This document shows, one piece after another, positions 54,197-63,275 of a stretch of 64,000 nt of DNA. The stretch is taken from NCBI GenBank assembly GCA_024330265.1, contig JANDLT010000012.1, positions 1-64,000 of the forward strand. Direction: 5' to 3'. The notes under the pieces were generated by a model. That model did no database searches and was not told where the DNA came from. It was given only the letters and a program-made list of their open reading frames with translations. The DNA is from Pyrinomonadaceae bacterium MAG19_C2-C3 (lineage in GTDB: Bacteria > Acidobacteriota > Blastocatellia > Pyrinomonadales > Pyrinomonadaceae). The position numbers were made by a program, and so were the translations under genes. Numbering within the stretch: the first letter of the stretch is position 1; every line of letters starts with the position of its first letter.

Positions 54197-55212
54197 GCTA
54201 CGCTCGCAAGTTCGCCTGTTTCTTCAAAAGCGAGTTGAGGTCGAACCACTTGATTATGGGATGAAACGATTTGCGTCTTGCCTTCTAACGTATTGAGAAC
54301 CGCGTGAATCACCGCCGCGACGACGGGAACGGCGACGCTGTTTCCAGCTTGCTTGCGCGTCTCGCCATAAGAGCAAACGATTTTGTATGAATCGGGAAAG
54401 CCTTGCAGCCGCAGCATCTCGCGTTCGGTCAAACGCCGTTCGCCGTTGACGAGCAAATAGTTGTAAGACGCTCCCGCACGCAACGCGCATGAGTAGGGAT
54501 AAGCACTGATGTGACCGCCTTTGTTTTCATGCCACACCGTCGGCTCATCGAAATTCTTTCCGGTGTATGACCGGACGCGATTGCTTCGTATGCGTTCGGA
54601 CGCGAAATAAGATTGAGGTACATCAGCTTCGAGTATTTCCGCCAGCGACTTCATCGGTAGCCTAATGTTTGGAAAAGCGAAGTCGCACGGTTCACTAAAT
54701 CCGACGATAAACACACGTTCGCGCTTTTGCGGCAAACCGAAATTGAGGGCGTTCAAAACTTTGTATTCCACTTGATAACCGAAGCCGCGCAAGACTTCGA
54801 GAATGTAAGCCAGCGTGCGCCCGTTGCCGTGACCGACCAGCATCTTGACGTTTTCAAGCATAAACGCGCGTGGCTTTCGGGCTTCGATGATGCGTGCGAT
54901 GTCGAAGAATAATGTTCCGCGCGAATCTTCAAAACCTTTGCGGTCGCCGCAAATGCTAAACGGTTGACACGGAAAACCCGCGAACAAAACATCGTGCGCC
55001 GGAATCTCTCCCGAAGCGATTTGCGTGACATCGCCGCGCGGTTCTTCGTTGAAATTCGCTTCATAAACACGCCGCGCTTCCGTGTCTATATCGCACGAAA
55101 ACACACACCGCGAAAGTATCTCGCGTTCACGACACACTGTTTCCGCCGCGACGCGAAAACCGCCGATGCCGCAAAATAAATCAACAAACTCAAGTCTATT
55201 TTCTGCGTTCAT
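54193..55212 (-). CDS. DNA (cytosine-5) methyltransferase
   Basis: A 339-residue type II C5 methyltransferase. Motif I is FVDLFCGIGGFR, motif IV FAGFPCQPFSICGDRKGF with the catalytic cysteine, motif VI MLENVKMLVGHG, motif VIII QKRERVFIVGF, then a target-recognition region and motif X QAGNSVAVPVVAAVI. It transfers methyl from S-adenosylmethionine to a cytosine in a short site. The downstream HaeII-like fragment suggests the HaeII-type site, but this is inference. It lies 20 bases downstream of purQ, on the same strand. Confidence 0.95.
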   Translation of the reverse strand: MNAENRLEFVDLFCGIGGFRVAAETVCREREILSRCVFSCDIDTEARRVYEANFNEEPRGDVTQIASGEIPAHDVLFAGFPCQPFSICGDRKGFEDSRGTLFFDIARIIEARKPRAFMLENVKMLVGHGNGRTLAYILEVLRGFGYQVEYKVLNALNFGLPQKRERVFIVGFSEPCDFAFPNIRLPMKSLAEILEADVPQSYFASERIRSNRVRSYTGKNFDEPTVWHENKGGHISAYPYSCALRAGASYNYLLVNGERRLTEREMLRLQGFPDSYKIVCSYGETRKQAGNSVAVPVVAAVIHAVLNTLEGKTQIVSSHNQVVRPQLAFEETGELASVA

Positions 55213-55232
55213 CGAAGTCTATCGGTGATGTT

Positions 55233-55937
55233 CTATCTTGCCGCTTTCGCCGCTAAAGTCGAGGTGAGTGAGCGGAAGATAGGGCTGCCGTCGGATGAGC
55301 CGAGTAAATCTTCGCAGGCGCGTTCGGGGTGTGGCATCAAGCCTAAGACGTTACGCGCTTCATTGCAGATACCCGCGATGGAGTTGTGTGAGCCGTTCGG
55401 GTTGGCGGCGGGATTGGTTGTGCCTTCGTGGTCGCAATAGCGAAAGATGATGCGCTCATCGCGTGTCAGTTCGGCAAATGTGGCTTCGTCGCAGACGTAG
55501 TTGCCTTCGGCGTGCGCGATGGGAAGGTGCAAGATTTGACGGGCGGCGAGGTTGGCGGTGAACGGCGTTTCCGTCGTCTCGACGCGAACGTGAATGTGGT
55601 CGCAGATGAAATGTAAATTTTCATTGCGGACGAGTGCGCCGGGAAGCAAGCCCGCTTCGCACAAGATTTGGAAGCCGTTGCAAATACCTAAAACGTAACC
55701 ACCGTTTGCCGCAAAATCCTTAACCGCGCGCATCACGGGCGAGTGACTCGCCAGCGCACCGGCGCGCAAATAATCGCCGTAAGAAAAGCCGCCGGGAATC
55801 ACAATCGCGTCAAATGAACTAAGGTCTGTTTCCCTGTGCCACACGAAATCTACGGGCTGCCCGACGTGCTTCGAGATGACGTGATAAGCGTCGTGGTCGC
55901 AGTTTGAACCGGGAAAGATGACGACACCGAACTTCAT
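55233..55937 (-). CDS. purQ: Phosphoribosylformylglycinamidine synthase, PurQ subunit
   Basis: Glutaminase subunit that supplies ammonia to PurL. The 234-residue class I amidotransferase begins [19 protein letters not shown], has the nucleophile elbow [19 protein letters not shown] with the catalytic cysteine, and [12 protein letters not shown] with the histidine. It is of the short PurQ type used with PurS. Its start overlaps the purS stop by four bases, so translation is coupled. Confidence 0.96.
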   Translation of the reverse strand: MKFGVVIFPGSNCDHDAYHVISKHVGQPVDFVWHRETDLSSFDAIVIPGGFSYGDYLRAGALASHSPVMRAVKDFAANGGYVLGICNGFQILCEAGLLPGALVRNENLHFICDHIHVRVETTETPFTANLAARQILHLPIAHAEGNYVCDEATFAELTRDERIIFRYCDHEGTTNPAANPNGSHNSIAGICNEARNVLGLMPHPERACEDLLGSSDGSPIFRSLTSTLAAKAAR

Positions 55938-56200
55938 CGCGCGTCTCCTTGCGTCGTGTCCGCTTCGATTTCGACGCGCGCATCTTCGATGACGGGGTTT
56001 GCCAGAACTTCGCGGGCGATGCGTTCCAAATCTTCGCGCACCGCTTCCTTTGAGTTTTCATCGAGAGCAATCTCGAAATATTTTCCCTGTCGCACGTCTT
56101 TCACATTCGCATAGCCCATAGATTCCAGAACATGCTGAATCGCCGAACCTTGTGGGTCTAAAACGCTTGGCTTGAGCGTGACATAAACTTTTGCTTTCAT
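55934..56200 (-). CDS. purS: Phosphoribosylformylglycinamidine synthase, PurS subunit
   Basis: An 88-residue subunit that bridges PurL and PurQ and channels ammonia. [20 protein letters not shown] and the following [19 protein letters not shown] match the family; length normal. It starts two bases after the stop of the aspartic-protease-like gene and overlaps purQ by four bases, so purB, protease, purS and purQ form one operon. Confidence 0.95.
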   Translation of the reverse strand: MKAKVYVTLKPSVLDPQGSAIQHVLESMGYANVKDVRQGKYFEIALDENSKEAVREDLERIAREVLANPVIEDARVEIEADTTQGDAR

Positions 56201-56202
56201 CT

Positions 56203-56616
56203 TTATTTGACTTTCAAGACGGGTTGGTCGGGGCGCGCCGGATTAGGTGTCACTTTGTTGTTTCTGCAATCAACCAGCAAATCCATTTTCTCTAAAACCG
56301 TTTGACCGATGAGAACCTCATCGCCGATGACAAAGGCTTCATCGGGCGTGCGTCGTCCGTTGATTTCAAAAATCACAGGTTCGGTCGCCTCAACCACATC
56401 GTTTCTACCGTCGGCATATTGCACAACTTTTTTGTCAATCGTTACCAAGCCAAGTTGATTGTAAATATGTTGTGGAATTGCGGACGTTACTGCACCCGTA
56501 TCAACCAACGCATCGGCTTCATAGCTTCGGACACTCTCTTTCGTCATCTGTCCGGTGATGGCTGCAACTTCGTCGCGTGAATTAGTGATTTTAACTTTGA
56601 CCCTGACTTCGCCCAT
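56203..56616 (-). CDS. Clan AA retropepsin-like aspartic protease
   Basis: A 137-residue single-domain protein. ADALVDTGAVTSAIP has the Asp-Thr-Gly-Ala active-site motif of retropepsin-like proteases, and the flap-like strand YADGRNDVVEATEPVIFEI and GDEVLIGQTVLEKMDLLVD near the C terminus fit the fold. Such small bacterial proteins would act as dimers; targets are unknown. It sits six bases after purB and two bases before purS, so it is co-transcribed with purine genes, although no link to purine synthesis is known to me. Confidence 0.82.
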   Translation of the reverse strand: MGEVRVKVKITNSRDEVAAITGQMTKESVRSYEADALVDTGAVTSAIPQHIYNQLGLVTIDKKVVQYADGRNDVVEATEPVIFEINGRRTPDEAFVIGDEVLIGQTVLEKMDLLVDCRNNKVTPNPARPDQPVLKVK

Positions 56617-56622
56617 GATGAT

Positions 56623-57942
56623 TTAATCCTTTCGCGCACCTCCATTAAACACCCGCGCGAAAACTTTATCCACGTTCCGCAAATAGTGTTCGAGCGAGAA
56701 GACACGTTTGATTTCGTCGGAAGTTAGATGCGCGCCAATGTCTTTGTCGGCAAGCACGCGCGTTTGAAAATCGTCGCCGCCACTCTCATTTTCCCACACG
56801 AGCATCGCGTTGCGTTGCGTCCAAGTGTAAGCGTCTTCGCGCGAGATGCCTTTCTGCGTGAGAGCCAAAAGCAGTTGACCGCTAAAGACAAGTCCGCGCG
56901 TGAGGTTCAAGTTGTGCATCATGCGCGCCGGATGGACTTGCAAGTTATCGAGTAAAGAACGTGTTTTATCGAGCATGTAATCCGTCGCAATCGAAGCGTC
57001 AGGCAGCACGATTCTCTCCGCACCGGAATGCGAGATGTCGCGTTCGTGCCACAGGGCGACGTTCTCTAAACCCACCACCGCATAGCCACGCACGACGCGC
57101 GATAAGCCGCAGAGCCGCTCCGATAAAATCGGATTGCGTTTGTGCGGCATCGCGCTTGAACCTTTCTGACCAACCTTAAACCTCTCTTCCGCTTCACGGA
57201 CTTCCGTGCGTTGCCAATGCCGAACTTGCAAAGCGAACTTCTCTAAAGAAGCGGCGATGATGGCGAGCGTCGTCAGATACTCCGCGTAAGTGTCGCGCTG
57301 TATGACTTGCGTTGAAACGGGCGCGGGCTTTAATCCCAACCGCGCGCACACACATTCCTCGACTTCCGGCGCGAGATGCGCGAACGCTCCGACCGCGCCG
57401 CTAATCTTGCCCGTCGCAATCGCGTCTTTCGCACGAACTAATCTTTCGCGGTTGCGCCGCATCTCGTCGAACCACAACGCCCACACTAAGCCGTGCGAAG
57501 TCGGCTCGGCGTGGACTCCGTGCGTGCGCCCGATTTGCGCGGTGTCTTTGAACTCAAACGCGCGCCGCTTCAACACTTCAAGCAGCTTGTCAGTTTGTTC
57601 CAACAACAACGCGCACGCATCGCGCAACAGAAGCGCGTTCGCCGTATCAACGACATCGCTTGAAGTCAAACCGTAATGCACGAAGCGCGCCGCCTCACCA
57701 ATATTTTCCGCGAGTGCCGTCGTGAATGCGATCACGTCATGGTCGGTCGTTTTCTCGATTTCGCTGATGCGCTCAACCGTGAAACTCGCCTTCGCCTTTA
57801 TCTCGTTCAACGCTTCACGCGGAATCGTCCCCATCTCCGCGTGAACTTCGCAGACAGCGATTTCGACTTCCAACCATTTCTGAAACTTATTTTCTTCCGA
57901 CCAGAGCGCGCCCATGCGGGGCAGTGTGTAGCGTGGAATCAT
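56623..57942 (-). CDS. purB: Adenylosuccinate lyase
   Basis: Releases fumarate in two steps of purine synthesis (SAICAR to AICAR, adenylosuccinate to AMP). The 439 residues begin IPRYTLPRMGALWSEENKFQ. QIGRTHGVHAEPTSHGL carries the catalytic histidine and the signature GSSAMPHKRNPI the mobile loop. The start at 57942 is one base after the stop of the N4/N6-type methyltransferase. Longer frames enter that gene and are rejected. Confidence 0.96.
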   Translation of the reverse strand: MIPRYTLPRMGALWSEENKFQKWLEVEIAVCEVHAEMGTIPREALNEIKAKASFTVERISEIEKTTDHDVIAFTTALAENIGEAARFVHYGLTSSDVVDTANALLLRDACALLLEQTDKLLEVLKRRAFEFKDTAQIGRTHGVHAEPTSHGLVWALWFDEMRRNRERLVRAKDAIATGKISGAVGAFAHLAPEVEECVCARLGLKPAPVSTQVIQRDTYAEYLTTLAIIAASLEKFALQVRHWQRTEVREAEERFKVGQKGSSAMPHKRNPILSERLCGLSRVVRGYAVVGLENVALWHERDISHSGAERIVLPDASIATDYMLDKTRSLLDNLQVHPARMMHNLNLTRGLVFSGQLLLALTQKGISREDAYTWTQRNAMLVWENESGGDDFQTRVLADKDIGAHLTSDEIKRVFSLEHYLRNVDKVFARVFNGGARKD

Positions 57943-57943
57943 G

Positions 57944-59221
57944 TTAAGGCATAACCGCTTTCTTCTTTGCCATGCTTGATGGTTTTCTTGCCGAGACGAC
58001 AAACTCAAACAATTCTTTCTTCGATGTTCGTTTGCGTATTGTGCGGATTTCGGTTTGCTCGAAACCGCAGCTTTCAAACATTGCCGCGTAAATCTCTTGC
58101 GCTGGCAACATCACATCGTAAAACTTGGAATTGCCGATGATGTAATTCACCGCTCCGCCGGGTTTGACAACCGCAAAAATCTCGCGGCAATGCTGAACCA
58201 TATCGTAGAAGTATTTGTGAATGTAGCGGGACAACAGGGGGCTTCGTTCTGCTACGCCCGCGAGGATTTCATTAAATCCTCTATATGGAATGTCAGTGTC
58301 TGACGGTAGTTGCCACTTACCGACGTTGCTGGTCGCGCATCCCCAAGTCCCGCCGATTGCTTGCCAATCGAGTTCTCCGGCTTCGCGTTGAGTTTGAAGA
58401 TAACCAAGCCAGTACATATACGGTCTAAGTTCTCTGATGTAACTCATGCGATTAGGATAAGGCGGCGACGTAATCACGCATGAATAAAAGTTTGCGTCGA
58501 GATTTGAAGTTAGTGACCGCGCATCACACAGTGAAACTTCCGGTTGTACAAGCGTGAGTGAAGTGGCGGCAACTGCTATCGAAGCGATTGACCCTTCCCA
58601 GTGTGCAGCCATCGAATCAATTTGTGAAAATCGGAAATCAAAGGTCTGTGGTTCTTCCGCTTTTTTGAAGGACATCGACTGATGCCCGAAGCTAACATTA
58701 GCTTGCTCGATAGCTAACCGACAAAAAGCGATTTTCAACAAGTCAACTGCGTTTGAATATGTTGTCGCTTCCAGTTTTTTTATCCGGTGCATTGCGCGAC
58801 CTAACGCCAGCAAAACAGATTCTTCCCACCACTTTTCGATTTGATATAACGGCGGCAGCCATCGCGTTTGCTGTTCTTCATCACGAATTGCTTTAGCGAC
58901 GTGCATTGATGCCGCTTTGAAAGCAGCAATCTCGCTTTTTGTGTATGAGTGTGTTTTCGCGTTCGTCAACCAAATCAGAAACGGGTTTATATCAATCGTA
59001 TCGCAATTGATTCCGCGTTCAGCGCAAGCAAGAGCGGTTGTTCCTGTGCCGCAAAAGGGGTCAAGTACATTGTCACCCTGCTGTACATGCTCATCGAGAA
59101 GTTCTGAAACCAAGTGCATAGAGTAAGCGGGGGTTAACCGCAACCATCCATAGCGGGTATCTTTGCGATTACCTTTGAAAGTAAAACGCTGTGTTGTTGA
59201 AATCGCTGGCTGTGGTTTCAT
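57944..59221 (-). CDS. Site-specific DNA methyltransferase (N4-cytosine or N6-adenine)
   Basis: A 425-residue methyltransferase with motif I (S-adenosylmethionine site) DPFCGTGTTALACAERG near residue 58 and, after a long helical insert, catalytic motif IV TSPPYPNRMS near residue 250. SPPY favours N4-cytosine. The motif order I then IV, with the recognition insert between, places it in an alpha-like group. It ends KPSSMAKKKAVMP. The gene follows its presumed endonuclease partner by four bases and ends one base before purB. The region looks more AT-rich than its neighbours, which suggests transfer. Confidence 0.9.
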   Translation of the reverse strand: MKPQPAISTTQRFTFKGNRKDTRYGWLRLTPAYSMHLVSELLDEHVQQGDNVLDPFCGTGTTALACAERGINCDTIDINPFLIWLTNAKTHSYTKSEIAAFKAASMHVAKAIRDEEQQTRWLPPLYQIEKWWEESVLLALGRAMHRIKKLEATTYSNAVDLLKIAFCRLAIEQANVSFGHQSMSFKKAEEPQTFDFRFSQIDSMAAHWEGSIASIAVAATSLTLVQPEVSLCDARSLTSNLDANFYSCVITSPPYPNRMSYIRELRPYMYWLGYLQTQREAGELDWQAIGGTWGCATSNVGKWQLPSDTDIPYRGFNEILAGVAERSPLLSRYIHKYFYDMVQHCREIFAVVKPGGAVNYIIGNSKFYDVMLPAQEIYAAMFESCGFEQTEIRTIRKRTSKKELFEFVVSARKPSSMAKKKAVMP

Positions 59222-59225
59222 GTAT

Positions 59226-60056
59226 TTATGCAGAAAGCAGAGTTTGTAAAACTTGCTCTAAGTTTTCCTTGATGCGGGCGGAGTTTCGCAAGTAAAAAGC
59301 CGCCAAGTCATAGCCTAAGACCTCGCGGCAGAAAACATAACTGCTGGTTGTGGCACTACCACCTAAAGAACCCGTAAGCAACAACCAACGCGCTTGCCGG
59401 TAACGCAAAGCAACGTCGCCGTCAATCTGCGTCGAAAGCAAAAACAGAGCGGGAATGTACAAGTTCACATAAGCACTTGAAGCGTTGCTGATGTCGGCGT
59501 TTTGACGTTTTGAATCTTTGCTTTTGTAACCCTGTCGAACTTCAAAAACTACACCTTTAATCAAACTTCGAGCCTCATCGGAAGGTAAAACTTGCGCTGC
59601 TATCTCATCTATCCAACCCTTAACTCGCGCTTTCGCAACGCCATCTTGAATGTCTTCAATCTCAATGCGCCCGTCGAGGTATAAAGTTCTATCCTTCTTG
59701 TCCGAAACCGGAAGAGTGTAAGTCCATGCGGCTTGTTTCGGGCTTAAGTTTAGCGTGTCTTGTAAAAGTTTATTGAAAACTCTTTCGCCGCCGATGCCGA
59801 GTTGACGATAGATTGAAGTCATCCCGCCAGCCGCTTTGTGCGCTGCATACATAAGCGGCGAGTCAAGACCGACCCAACTATAAAACGAGTCTTCACCGTA
59901 CAGACGCTGAAACTGCTCAAGGTCAACTCCGGTCGTGCCGCCTTGTCCGAACTTCGGCTTATAGCGAGCGCACGCGATTAGCGGAGCGGTGAATAACTCG
60001 AAATATGCTTCATCTTTTGATGTGTCGCCTGTGATTGTTTCGTTTGAAATCGCCAT
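59226..60056 (-). CDS. Probable restriction endonuclease, unrecognised family
   Basis: A 276-residue protein lying four bases upstream of a DNA methyltransferase. No family name can be given with confidence. A central segment GVVFEVRQGYKSKDSKRQNA, preceded by LDGRIEIED, could be a variant PD-(D/E)XK core. It is followed by YVNLYIPALFLLSTQID. The N-terminal half is helical (FELFTAPLIACARYKPKFGQ). Endonuclease activity is inferred from the gene pair. The ATG at 60056 is chosen over a GTG at 60065; neither has a good ribosome site. Base composition resembles the methyltransferase gene, not the purine genes. Confidence 0.6.
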   Translation of the reverse strand: MAISNETITGDTSKDEAYFELFTAPLIACARYKPKFGQGGTTGVDLEQFQRLYGEDSFYSWVGLDSPLMYAAHKAAGGMTSIYRQLGIGGERVFNKLLQDTLNLSPKQAAWTYTLPVSDKKDRTLYLDGRIEIEDIQDGVAKARVKGWIDEIAAQVLPSDEARSLIKGVVFEVRQGYKSKDSKRQNADISNASSAYVNLYIPALFLLSTQIDGDVALRYRQARWLLLTGSLGGSATTSSYVFCREVLGYDLAAFYLRNSARIKENLEQVLQTLLSA

Positions 60057-60072
60057 TAGATGCACAAAGACG

Positions 60073-60906
60073 CTACAACTCGATCCACGCGGTCGGCTCT
60101 TTCGGGTCAGAGATTATCACTTCCGTCGTCGCTTGAAAGAGCGGTGCGCGCATCTTTATCGCTTGTTCGGCGGAGAGTTTGGCTAAGAACGTATTGTTGG
60201 CGCGCAGGGAAAGATGCGTTAAGACGAGGTGCGCGGCGTGGGCGTCGAAGCCGTCGTTTGAATCTTGCAGCCACGCGGCGATGTCGTCGTTCGATAAATG
60301 TCCGGTGCGCGACATGATGCGTTGTTTTAGTTCCCAAGGATAGACGGCGCACGCCTTCAACATGTCGCGGTCGTGGTTGGATTCGATGACGATGGCAGCG
60401 CACGCCCGCAAGCGTTCGCGCACGAGAGTCGTGATGTGACCAAGATCGTTGACGGTGGCGAGGCAGGTGTTTTGGTAAGAAGCAGTGAAGCCGAAGTTGT
60501 CCGCCGCGTCGTGCGGAATCGTGAACGGGTGAAAGTCCAGTTGCCCGATTTTGAAATCTTTACTTGAGACAATTTCGGCGGTGCGGTGTTTTAAGATTTC
60601 CGTGCGCTTTTGTGGTTCGCTTGATGACAGGTTTCGACGTTCGCTGATGTAGGCGTCGCGCGTTTCGGCGGAGATATAAACGGGACAGCGCACGGAATTC
60701 AATAACACGCGCAAGCCGCCCGCATGGTCGCCGTGTTCGTGTGTGATGATGATGCCGTCGAGACGCGAGATGTCTTCACCGACGGCGACTAGACGACGGA
60801 CGATTTCGCGTGCGCTCAAGCCCGCGTCAACGAGAACGCGCGTTTCTCCGGCGTGAATCAACATCGCGTTGCCGGTCGAACCTGAACCTAGAACAGTAAA
60901 GCGCAT
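60073..60906 (-). CDS. MBL-fold metallo-hydrolase, YycJ/WalJ-like
   Basis: A 277-residue metallo-beta-lactamase fold protein. FTVLGSGSTGNAMLI and LVDAGLSAREIVRRL open it. The metal-binding ITHEHGDHAGG is at about residues 54-64, a later histidine is in FTIPHDAADNFGF, and NHDRDM and RTGHLSND supply the remaining ligands. The order fits the YycJ/WalJ group, proposed to be double-strand exonucleases or to act in cell-wall-linked processes. It lies 16 bases upstream of the endonuclease candidate and may be co-transcribed with it. Confidence 0.9.
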   Translation of the reverse strand: MRFTVLGSGSTGNAMLIHAGETRVLVDAGLSAREIVRRLVAVGEDISRLDGIIITHEHGDHAGGLRVLLNSVRCPVYISAETRDAYISERRNLSSSEPQKRTEILKHRTAEIVSSKDFKIGQLDFHPFTIPHDAADNFGFTASYQNTCLATVNDLGHITTLVRERLRACAAIVIESNHDRDMLKACAVYPWELKQRIMSRTGHLSNDDIAAWLQDSNDGFDAHAAHLVLTHLSLRANNTFLAKLSAEQAIKMRAPLFQATTEVIISDPKEPTAWIEL

Positions 60907-61011
60907 GGAAGAACAGAAGCCAAAGAACAGGAGCCAGAAGTCAGGAGTCAGGAGTCAGAATGAAGGCGTGCGGCAGGCTTCTTGTTTCTGACTATTGAGC
61001 CGCGAAATGAA

Positions 61012-61344
61012 TCAGAAGCGGCGGCGAAATTCGATGCCCGCTTTTTCTTCCAAAGCGATGGCGCGGTCTTGTAGTTCTTCTACGTCGGCGCGGTTGGCAA
61101 CTGTGATACTCTCTATTCGTAACAGCTTTTGCACGACCAGCCGTTGTTCACGTTCGGCTTTGTCGAAGCGTGTGTTCATCTCGGCGCGAAGTTCGTCAAT
61201 GCGCGTGTTCGTTTCGAGGCGTAAGTCATCAATGCGCTTGTTCGTTTCATCAATGCGCTTGTTCATTTCGGCGCGAAAGTCGCCGATGTCGTGGCTCATC
61301 GCGGATAGATACCGGAGGATTTCGGCGGTGCGGTCGTTGCTCAT
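61012..61344 (-). CDS. Small coiled-coil protein
   Basis: A 110-residue highly charged helical protein with repeating units (DFRAEMNKRID, ETNKRIDDLRL, ETNTRIDELRA, EMNTRFDKAER) of 11 residues at about residues 22-65, then a second helix ending RADVEELQDRAIALEEKAG. The tail resembles that of the protein at 46076. GAAAGGAA precedes the ATG. It lies 33 bases downstream of the M16 peptidase gene. Function unknown; oligomeric coiled coil inferred. Confidence 0.72.
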   Translation of the reverse strand: MSNDRTAEILRYLSAMSHDIGDFRAEMNKRIDETNKRIDDLRLETNTRIDELRAEMNTRFDKAEREQRLVVQKLLRIESITVANRADVEELQDRAIALEEKAGIEFRRRF

Positions 61345-61377
61345 GGCGGTCGGTTTCCTTTCGTGGTTGGAATGAAT

Positions 61378-62673
61378 TTAGATTGTGAGACGGTCGCGGT
61401 CAACTTTGAAATCTTCGAGGTTGCCGAGTGCGCCGAGAGCGAGGCGGTCGGTCACAAAATGCGTTTGCGCGATGCGGCGAATGTCGTCGGGCGTGACGGC
61501 TTCGATGCGGTGGATGATTTCGTCGGGCGTGATGTGGCGATTGTGAATTATCTCTTGACGGGCGAGTGCGCCCGCGCGTGCCGAAGACGATTCGAGTCCG
61601 AGCAGGATGGAAGCGACGGCTTGGTCTTTGACGAGTTGTAGTTCTTCCGGCTCAACCGCTTCGTGAACGGTGCGGCGCATTTCTTGTAAAGATAAATCTA
61701 AAACTTCGTCAAGCGTGTCGGGCGACGTTCCGGCGTAAATATAAAAGATGCCCGTATCGCAAAACGTACTCGCGGACGCGCCGACGGAATAGGCAAGCCC
61801 GCGCGTCTCGCGCACGCTCTGCCATAAACGCGACGATGTGCCGCCGCCGATGATGGAAGCAAGGAGACTGGCGGCATAGCGGTCTTCATCAACGGCGGAA
61901 ACCCACGTCGAAGCGAGCAACATCTGTGCTTGTTCGAGTTCGGCTTTACGCTCAATCACAATCGGGGCGGCGTGACGCGGGGCGGCATCGCCGGTGATGA
62001 CGGTGGGCGCATGGTCGGTGACTGGCGCGATATGCGAAGCGCGGGCGGCGAAAGCCTGTTCCACAAGTTCGACAAAGCTTTCGTGTGAGATGTTTCCGGC
62101 GGCGGCGATGACAAGTCGGGCGGGTGCATAAGCCGCGCGGTGATAGCCTGTGGTTTTATCGAAATCGAAAGTTGTAACCGTGTCCGCCGTGCCTTCAATC
62201 GGGCGTCCCAAGCCGTGATTGGGAAAACAGGCGAGATTGAAAACTTCGCCCAAGTAGTCTTCCGGCGAATCTTCGACCATTTTCATTTCTTCGATGATGA
62301 CACGTTGTTCGCGCTCCAATTCTTCCGGTTCAAAGCGCGGAGCGAGAATCATATCGGCAATCAAATCGAAGGCGAGAGGGACGGCGGTGTCCACGACTTT
62401 GAGCGTGAAGGCGGTCATCTCGTGCGTCGTATAGGCGTCGAAGTGTCCGCCGAGACGGTCGCTTTCAATGGCGATGTCCATCGCCGTGCGCTTATGCGTG
62501 CCTTTGAAAACGGCGTGTTCGATAAAGTGGCACATACCGTTTAAGTCGGGCGATTCATGGCGCGAACCGGCGCGTACCCAGATGCCGACGGTCGCCGAAC
62601 GAACGCCGGGCATGTATTCGGTGAGGACGGTCGCGCCGTTGGAAAGTACAGTTGAACGAACTTGGTTAATCAT
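61378..62673 (-). CDS. M16-family zinc peptidase
   Basis: A 431-residue pitrilysin-family peptidase, similar to bacterial processing-protease-like proteins. The inverted zinc motif HFIEH is at residues 49-53, and the third ligand glutamate is expected in VIIEEMKMVEDSPEDYLGE, about 75 residues on. The C-terminal M16C half includes YSVGASASTF and FYIYAGTSPD. No signal peptide is seen. It probably degrades or processes peptides, possibly with a second subunit that is not in this window. Confidence 0.93.
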   Translation of the reverse strand: MINQVRSTVLSNGATVLTEYMPGVRSATVGIWVRAGSRHESPDLNGMCHFIEHAVFKGTHKRTAMDIAIESDRLGGHFDAYTTHEMTAFTLKVVDTAVPLAFDLIADMILAPRFEPEELEREQRVIIEEMKMVEDSPEDYLGEVFNLACFPNHGLGRPIEGTADTVTTFDFDKTTGYHRAAYAPARLVIAAAGNISHESFVELVEQAFAARASHIAPVTDHAPTVITGDAAPRHAAPIVIERKAELEQAQMLLASTWVSAVDEDRYAASLLASIIGGGTSSRLWQSVRETRGLAYSVGASASTFCDTGIFYIYAGTSPDTLDEVLDLSLQEMRRTVHEAVEPEELQLVKDQAVASILLGLESSSARAGALARQEIIHNRHITPDEIIHRIEAVTPDDIRRIAQTHFVTDRLALGALGNLEDFKVDRDRLTI

Positions 62674-63275
62674 TGATTTATGGATTTATAGAGCGGTGTA
62701 TTGTCGGATAAAAGCTTCTCGCCATGAGTCTGGTTAAGGGGTTGCGATTTTATTTGAAAACTCTGCGTCTGCCTTCTGCGTGTCTCTGTGTCCAAAGATT
62801 TTTTAACGCAGAGTTCCGCAGAGTTGAAGACGCAGAGACACGCTGAGAGGAAAACCACTTTTGAGATTGCCTCACTGTTTGTAATTCCTTTATCAAGGCA
62901 AGCGGGCATCGTACCACGCGGCGAAAAACGCGGGCAAACGGCTTTCCCCGTGACTTTCTTTATAGCTTGCGCGGCTGGCAATTCCGATGTGTTCCGCCTT
63001 GACACGCTTCGCGGCGGTAACGGAAAATGCGAACTTAAAGTGTAAAGGGTTTTCGGTATGGGCAAACGCTCTTGTGATGAGCGACGATTATTTAGGAGAC
63101 GCCCGCGCCCACACGCTTCACAGACAACTCTCCTGATATAAACCGATACGAATACAATGTTCCGATGCGCCGCCCGTGATAGCGGCGTTTCCCGCACGAA
63201 ACAATCATCCTCGCGCCCGTAAAGACGATAAGTTGAAGATGAGCGCGCCGGAGGATGCGCCGAAAGATTTTATTG
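62674..63275. other. Long intergenic gap with a CTCTGCGT hairpin
   Basis: 602 bases without a supported gene. At 62752-62850, CTCTGCGTCTGCC words face AGACGCAGAGACACGC words across an AT-rich loop, like the hairpin at 49267. TTGACA occurs at 62999 but lacks a -10 partner. An open frame at 62788-63045 lies largely in the repeat and is not accepted. Confidence 0.5.

Noticed and set aside
62788-63045. 85-residue open frame on the plus strand
   Set aside because: Its first part is encoded by the CTCTGCGT hairpin repeat and no ribosome site or domain is visible.
62674-63275. tRNA or other structured RNA in the longest gap
   Set aside because: No cloverleaf, conserved T-arm sequence or riboswitch-like core was found by eye; only the repeat hairpin is evident.
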